Source: Hofstenia miamia (taxonomy: Eukaryota > Xenacoelomorpha > Acoela). Taken from it: 21,575 nt of DNA. The stretch is taken from positions 737,317 through 758,891 of the forward strand of contig SCFE01000014.1 in assembly GCA_004352715.1 (NCBI GenBank), written 5' to 3'. The notes beneath the pieces are model-generated. The model was not told the origin of the DNA, searched no databases, and was given only the letters and a program-made list of their open reading frames with translations. A program made the position numbers and the translations under genes. Of the stretch, positions 18,061 through 21,575 are shown piece after piece (the first letter of the stretch is position 1; each line of letters begins with the position of its first letter).

Positions 18061-18791
18061 CCGAGGACACAAAGAAATCTAATAAGTGATATAGAACTAA
18101 AGATAAATAATAAGCCAATAAAGCAAAGTGATTCAGTTAGCTATTTAGGAGTGGAAACAGATATTGAATTAAAATTTGGAAAATTTCTACTGAATAAGAT
18201 TCAAAAAATGACTGCAGGAATTAGATATCTTTATCACTTACGCAAACTAATATCAAGCAATTATCATAAACAAATGATACATGCTTTCTGTTTGTCTCAT
18301 TTTCAATACTGTTCTTTTCTTTTAACTAACCTAAATTCGAAACATCGTATGCTTCTATCAAAGACATTTAATTGGTGTATAAAAACTCTAAACTTTGCAC
18401 AAAAGCATGACGAAGCATCAGTATATCGTAATAAATATAAAATATTATCTCCTACCAAATTCATCTGCATATGCTATCTATCTTATTTAAATTCAAATCA
18501 TTACAAACATCTCTCCTTTTCCTTAATGACTATATTAAATTAAATGAGCAATCGCAAAAATATCTGTGTTTAGATAAAAATTATAATGGCTTTCATCACA
18601 TATCAATTAAATTGTGGAATAATTTAGATTATGAAACGCGAATAGAAAAAAACTATAAAAAGTTTAGAAAAAAATTGAAACAGTTTCTTATAATAAAACA
18701 ATATACATTAGGGGACGCGGTAATACACTTCATGCATTCGAAACATACATCCAACATTGAGCACATACACAAACATTCACACAAGCATTGA
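18023..18791 (+). pseudogene. LINE ORF2: post-RT C-terminal region
   Basis: After the RT frameshift, SDSVSYLGVETDIEL matches the usual YLGVxxD thumb signature, followed by LISSNYHKQMIHAFCLSHF and FNWCIKTLNF, typical of the connection region. The frame shifts again near 18475, and 18471-18791 carries HISIKLWNNLDYETR and KKFRKKLKQFLI, the conserved LINE terminus. It ends in a His-rich tail (HKHSHKH). Confidence 0.8.
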
Positions 18792-18925
18792 TATTATTAT
18801 TATTATATATTGTACATATTAATTTGTAGTTATTTATTTGTTTATATTTTATTTTTCTTTTGTCATGTGTTAGTTTGTAGAATTTTGTAAACATTGAGCA
18901 ATAAATTTGCTTTGACTCTTAAATG
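18792..18925 (+). mobile_element. 3' UTR of the + strand LINE
   Basis: A TTATTATTATTATTA tract is followed by a T-rich stretch and AATAAATTTGCTTTGACTCTT, after which sequence character changes to GGCGGCCA repeats. I take 18920-18925 as the 3' end. Confidence 0.5.
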
Positions 18926-19229
18926 GCGGCCAGGCGGCCATAGAATATGTTATTTTCATACAAAGCATGAAGATGGTGATTACAATACATGTAAGAGTTC
19001 CAATAAAATTGTTTTGTTAAGAAATTTTTAAACGAAGGATTGTAAAATGAAACAGAATTTAACAAAAACATTACTAATATCACAAAGGAAACACTAAACG
19101 CTTCAGGAAATGTCTGAATTATTGTGATTGGATTACTCACTTTGATTTAAACATTAGATTATACAATGTTTAAAATCAGTAATCGCGCTTTTAGAGTAAT
19201 AAATTGATTTGCCACGAAATAAATCATAC
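18926..19229 (-). other. Intron sequence of the PKN gene, downstream of exon B
   Basis: This lies between the exon B donor (GTATGA at 19229-19224) and the LINE. The next PKN exon (remainder of the C2-like domain) is not recognisable here, so the intron probably continues through the LINE and beyond. Confidence 0.5.
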
Positions 19230-19406
19230 TCATTTCTTCAGCACGGGACTCCTGTTTGGTAATTTTGCGATCACTGCGTATAGATCGCAATTTGGGCCTA
19301 GACTCGGGCGATCGAGCTGATTTTTGCTGCTGTCTGGATTTTAAAATTCGTCCAGGGAGGTATTCAATGAGACCCTGACAGCCCATCAACCGCATCTCCA
19401 ATTCAC
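19230..19406 (-). CDS. PKN: Protein kinase N, exon B: start of the C2-like domain
   Basis: PKN is a Rho/Rac-regulated Ser/Thr kinase of the AGC group with three HR1 repeats, a C2-like domain and a C-terminal kinase domain. This 177-nt exon encodes GELEMRLMGCQGLIEYLPGR, matching the well-conserved opening of the PKN C2-like domain (VTGxLEVRLMGCQDLLExVPGR). It then encodes a basic Ser/Arg-rich loop (SARSPESRPKLRSIRSDRK), a region that is also Ser-rich and basic in relatives. The exon follows a TTTAAG acceptor and ends at a GTATGA donor (19229-19224). It is in phase with exon A, the split Gly codon being restored by splicing. The remaining C2 and kinase exons are not seen in the window. Confidence 0.85.
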
Positions 19407-19449
19407 CTTAAACAACAAAAAATGAGAAATCGGATTAGATAATACCTAC
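19407..19449 (-). other. 43-nt GT-AG intron in the PKN gene
   Basis: The donor is GTAGGT and the acceptor TTGTTTAAG. Removing it joins HVT-G-ELEMRL in the expected PKN reading. It is very short for an animal intron. Confidence 0.85.
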
Positions 19450-19633
19450 CTGTGACATGCGTAGGTTTGTATTGTTGCAAATGGTCATGATTTTGAATGA
19501 TTTTCTCAATGTCCACAGTAATTGGCGTGGAGAAGTCCATGCCACGTGTTCTACTCAATTCAGCGAAACGTTTTTCTAAGCTTAGCTTTAAAATACCAAG
19601 CTTCATCTCCGAATCATGAACCCTTTCTTGAGC
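19450..19633 (-). CDS. PKN: Protein kinase N, exon A: end of HR1 region and linker to C2
   Basis: After an ATAATTTAG acceptor, 184 nt encode AQERVHDSEMKLGILKLSLE, a coiled-coil segment like the end of the third HR1 repeat (xLxxLRxSLExRLxELP), then KRFAELSRTRGMDFSTPITV and a linker ending YKPTHVT. HR1 repeats are antiparallel coiled coils that bind Rho-family GTPases. Upstream HR1 exons must lie beyond the minus-strand LINE, probably outside the window. The reading is free of stops. The identification rests mainly on exon B and on the in-frame junction with it. Confidence 0.75.
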
Positions 19634-19689
19634 CTAAATTATAGTATAGTTTAAAAAATTAGCTTATTATCAATCCAATCCTGAAAAAA
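19634..19689 (-). other. PKN intron between exon A and the LINE
   Basis: A short A+T-rich intron segment with the exon A acceptor (ATAATTTAG). Close to the LINE boundary, TTATAACAGTTT occurs twice (read on the minus strand, about 19690-19730), which may reflect the breakpoint. Confidence 0.45.
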
Positions 19690-19779
19690 TCAAACTGTTA
19701 TAATTTTTTTACAAAACTGTTATAAAATCAGTCGACATTTTATTATCAACATTAATTTCTGAAATGTCACTATTGAGCC

Positions 19780-20418
19780 CATTCGATTTTCCAATAAACG
19801 GTTTAGAAATTTACACGTTTGTTTAGAAGAATTTAAATTTTCAAAAAATTGACGTTGTTTTAAAGCTAAATTTTTAGCGCGTAAGTCCTTAATTAATTTC
19901 TTTGATCTTTCGTAATTAGTCGTGATTTATTAACTACTCTGTGGGTTTTTAGCGGTGCTACTTTGTTTAGGGCTTGATTGATCTGTGCCGCGATGAAATT
20001 TAGCATGTAGGAACCAGAATTTAGAGTAAAAATATAGTCGAAAGAAATATTTAAGTAAATTTTCCATGATCTCATCCGAATAATTTTTGAAATCCCTAGA
20101 AAAAATCGTTTTAAATTTAGGAATCTTAACTTGAAACTTACTAGTATAAATACAGAGTGCGTGATCACTGAAGGATTCAAGGACATAAGTCTTATATACA
20201 GTTTCCGAATTGGATAAAAATAATCAATTAATGTCGTTTTTCGAGTCGGAGTTTGAGTGTTGATTATTTTTAAATTATAAATAGCGAATAATTCTTTCAA
20301 CGATTTTTTTTCATAAAAATTGAAATAGTTTATGTTAAAGTCACCTAATATGTTTAGTGAGTAATTATTGCTGGGAATATCTGAAATTTCATTGCATTTA
20401 TACTTTATATACTCTACA
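19780..20418 (-). pseudogene. LINE ORF2: endonuclease end and linker (minus copy)
   Basis: The frame leaving the gap reads VEYIKYKCNEISDI, LNILGDFNINYFNFYE and TPTRKTTLIDYFYP, matching the + strand copy closely. The SDH box lies in a second frame (ESFSDHALCIYTS), and the linker returns to the first with DYIFTLNSGSYMLNFIAAQ. After a stop at 19893, NYERSKKLIKDLRAKNLALK continues in another frame. Several frameshifts show inactivity. Confidence 0.8.
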
Positions 20419-20801
20419 NNNNNNNNNNNNNNNNNNNNNNNNNNNNNNNNNNNNNNNNNNNNNNNNNNNNNNNNNNNNNNNNNNNNNNNNNNNNNNNNNN
20501 NNNNNNNNNNNNNNNNNNNNNNNNNNNNNNNNNNNNNNNNNNNNNNNNNNNNNNNNNNNNNNNNNNNNNNNNNNNNNNNNNNNNNNNNNNNNNNNNNNNN
20601 NNNNNNNNNNNNNNNNNNNNNNNNNNNNNNNNNNNNNNNNNNNNNNNNNNNNNNNNNNNNNNNNNNNNNNNNNNNNNNNNNNNNNNNNNNNNNNNNNNNN
20701 NNNNNNNNNNNNNNNNNNNNNNNNNNNNNNNNNNNNNNNNNNNNNNNNNNNNNNNNNNNNNNNNNNNNNNNNNNNNNNNNNNNNNNNNNNNNNNNNNNNN
20801 N
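20419..20801. other. Assembly gap (383 N)
   Basis: Unsequenced bases inside the endonuclease domain. In the + strand copy the corresponding interval, from AIF to VEY, is about 270 bases, so the gap length may be an estimate or may hide an insertion. Confidence 0.95.
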
Positions 20802-20919
20802 AAAAAATTGAATTTGAGCCAAATTGAGATGCAATTTTAAGAAAATGATTTCTATTTGAATTCAGACTTCTGGCGTTTAGATAAATATATTTAAAATTAT
20901 TTTTATAACGATTCTGCAA
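20802..20919 (-). pseudogene. LINE ORF2: start of the endonuclease domain (minus copy)
   Basis: The frame reads NFKYIYLNARSLNSNRNHFL, the opening box of AP-type endonucleases (xNARSLxxK/N), followed by FGSNSIF up to the gap. It is out of frame by one base with the 2A-like motif just upstream. The first Met lies at 20917-20919, but the natural start is almost certainly the upstream ATG at 21167-21169. Confidence 0.75.
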
Positions 20920-20929
20920 ATTCTCAAGA

Positions 20930-21169
20930 TTACATTGGGCCAGGATTTAATTCTACATTTCCTGCTAAGAAAATTAAATGATTAAAAAAGTAGTCATGAA
21001 TAAAAGTAAGAAACGATTTACAAAATTTTAGTGATATTTCATAGTAGTGTTGATAACACAGTTTGTTTGCGTGTGTGCGTGGTTGTCTCATGTGTATATA
21101 ATATAGTTTTAGATTTTTAAGTAGCAATACAAATATAAACAATACGTTCCAAAAGTTTACCTTGTTCAT
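20930..21169 (-). CDS. LINE ORF2 N-terminal leader ending in a 2A-like sequence
   Basis: A 79-codon frame starts at ATG 21169 and stops at 20930, right after the NPGP motif. The leader is rich in aromatic and aliphatic residues (NVLFIFVLLLKNLKLYYI), which is compatible with a signal-like or membrane-like N-terminus. It closes with NHLIFLAGNVELNPGP. In intact relatives such 2A-like leaders are fused to the endonuclease. Here a one-base frameshift just after NPGP separates them, with the endonuclease frame resuming as CNLENLQNRY. The ORF1 stop lies 28 bases upstream of this ATG. Confidence 0.7.
   Translation of the reverse strand: MNKVNFWNVLFIFVLLLKNLKLYYIHMRQPRTHANKLCYQHYYEISLKFCKSFLTFIHDYFFNHLIFLAGNVELNPGPM
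20936..20962 (-). other. 2A-like ribosome-skipping motif, GNVELNPGP
   Basis: The consensus for 2A and 2A-like peptides is D(V/I)ExNPGP, with the break between Gly and the final Pro. Here the Asp is Asn (GNVELNPGP), which would be expected to weaken skipping. 2A-like motifs at the N-terminus of ORF2 are known from several non-LTR retrotransposons of invertebrates. Confidence 0.8.
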
Positions 21170-21196
21170 TGGAAGAGGGAACGGTGTAGGCGGGTG

Positions 21197-21574
21197 TTAG
21201 CAGTAGGGCGCGGCGTGTGTTGTAAGATGCTGCTTTAGCGTAAGAAATTGATGATTTGGGACAGTTGAATGAGTGGGAAAGACGTTCATTAGATTACGAA
21301 TGAAGACTGAGAGACCTTTATCAGACAGATGGATGCCATCATACGCAAGAAGAGTGGAATTTATAGAACGCGGCGAAAGAAGGAAATTATCAAAGACTGG
21401 AATGACACTAAGATGACGTTGAGAGAAGCTTCTTATGATTTGATTGCAGTGCTTAATTGCGAAGTTCTTTGAGAGATTGTGATCAACACAGACAGGGGTG
21501 ATTTCGAAGAGGTAGATGTGGTGAGGTGTAGAAGTAAGTGATAAGTGTAGGCTATGTAAGAAAGAGGCGGAGAC
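21197..21574 (-). CDS. LINE ORF1 C-terminus with SGNH-esterase-type catalytic block (partial)
   Basis: The minus-strand frame is open from the window edge for 125 residues to TAA at 21199-21197. It reads YLFEITPVCVDHNLSKNFAI and later STLLAYDGIHLSDKGLSVFI. The DGIHLS (21323-21340) matches block V of SGNH/GDSL hydrolases, whose Asp-x-x-His pair completes the Ser-Asp-His catalytic set. ORF1 proteins of CR1-clade LINEs often carry such an esterase domain, thought to help membrane or lipid interaction. The nucleophile Ser block would lie outside the window. The composition is less A+T-rich than the rest of the element. No stop interrupts this part, so it is the least decayed piece of the element. 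The frame has no early Met in the window because its start lies outside. Confidence 0.7.
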   Translation of the reverse strand, partial: VSASFLHSLHLSLTSTPHHIYLFEITPVCVDHNLSKNFAIKHCNQIIRSFSQRHLSVIPVFDNFLLSPRSINSTLLAYDGIHLSDKGLSVFIRNLMNVFPTHSTVPNHQFLTLKQHLTTHAAPYC

Positions 21575-21575
21575 A

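Larger units (their letters stand above)
15782..18925 (+). mobile_element. CR1-like LINE, 5'-truncated and inactive
   Basis: The element starts within the endonuclease domain and runs through linker, RT and C-terminal domain to a 3' UTR ending near AATAAATTTGCTTTGACTCTT (18901-18920). A TTATTATTATTATTA tract lies at 18792-18805, after the last stop. It shares diagnostic sequence (LNILGDFNINYFN) with the minus-strand copy at 19690-21575, so both belong to one family. At least five frame changes or stops break ORF2. I could not identify a target-site duplication. Confidence 0.85.
19690..21575 (-). mobile_element. CR1-like LINE, 5' part (ORF1 end, 2A-like motif, endonuclease, linker), no RT
   Basis: Read on the minus strand, the order is esterase-type ORF1 tail, stop, ORF2 start with a 2A-like motif, endonuclease, a 383-N gap, endonuclease end and linker. 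Similarity to the + strand copy stops at about 19700 (IGKSNGLNSDISEINVDN), so RT and 3' UTR are missing. This is an internal deletion or a broken copy, because ordinary 5' truncation would remove the other end. It probably sits in the PKN intron upstream of exon A. Confidence 0.8.

Noticed and set aside
18919-19140. Minus-strand frame as the next PKN exon
   Set aside because: It lacks any C2-like continuation (no Leu-Lys-Val-Asp or Trp-rich strands), and its product is hydrophobic A+T-type sequence.
1-21575. CRISPR arrays, tRNA, rRNA, bacterial operon signals
   Set aside because: No regularly spaced repeats, no cloverleaf or rRNA signatures, and the genes are eukaryotic.

Overview
This is an invertebrate-type metazoan nuclear window, strongly A+T-rich (about 70% by eye). 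It holds one complete protein gene, part of a second, and a dense layer of transposon remains. The metazoan call rests on a T7-like mitochondrial RNA polymerase, a protein kinase N (PKN) exon pair joined by a 43-nt GT-AG intron, CR1-type LINEs with a 2A-like motif, and hAT-, mariner- and Mutator-like fragments. I cannot name the species.

Layout, left to right. 1-452: 3' end of a LINE whose C-terminus looks like a restriction-like endonuclease (+). 749-2540: eroded endonuclease/reverse-transcriptase LINE (-). 3237-6632: an uninterrupted 1131-codon POLRMT gene (+) with every catalytic motif intact. 6633-8190: A+T-rich sequence with one possible small inverted-repeat element. 8190-9060: two C-terminal LINE scraps in opposite orientations. 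9351-9942: internally deleted mariner-like transposon carrying the C-terminal half of its transposase (-). 10134-12938: a nested structure made of an inverted copy, a roughly 1.1-1.2 kb tandem duplication, and a 288-bp hAT-like MITE with 8-bp target duplications; the duplication endpoint lies inside the MITE. 13252-13614: an unrecognised, less A+T-rich ORF or pseudogene (-). 14926-15249: a 324-bp Mutator-like MITE with a 9-bp target duplication. 15782-18925: a 5'-truncated CR1-like LINE (+). 19230-19633: two PKN exons (-). 19690-21575: a second copy of the same LINE family (-), with the end of an esterase-type ORF1, a 2A-like motif, the start of the endonuclease, a 383-N gap, and no RT.

The two host genes are unrelated: mitochondrial transcription, and Rho-effector kinase signalling. 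The two CR1-like copies lie tail-to-tail around the PKN exons and probably sit in its introns. Single Ns at 10631 and 16894 look like contig joins. The one at 16894 separates two nearly identical 233-bp copies, so that repeat is probably an assembly artefact. The reverse-transcriptase copies all carry stops or frameshifts and appear dead.
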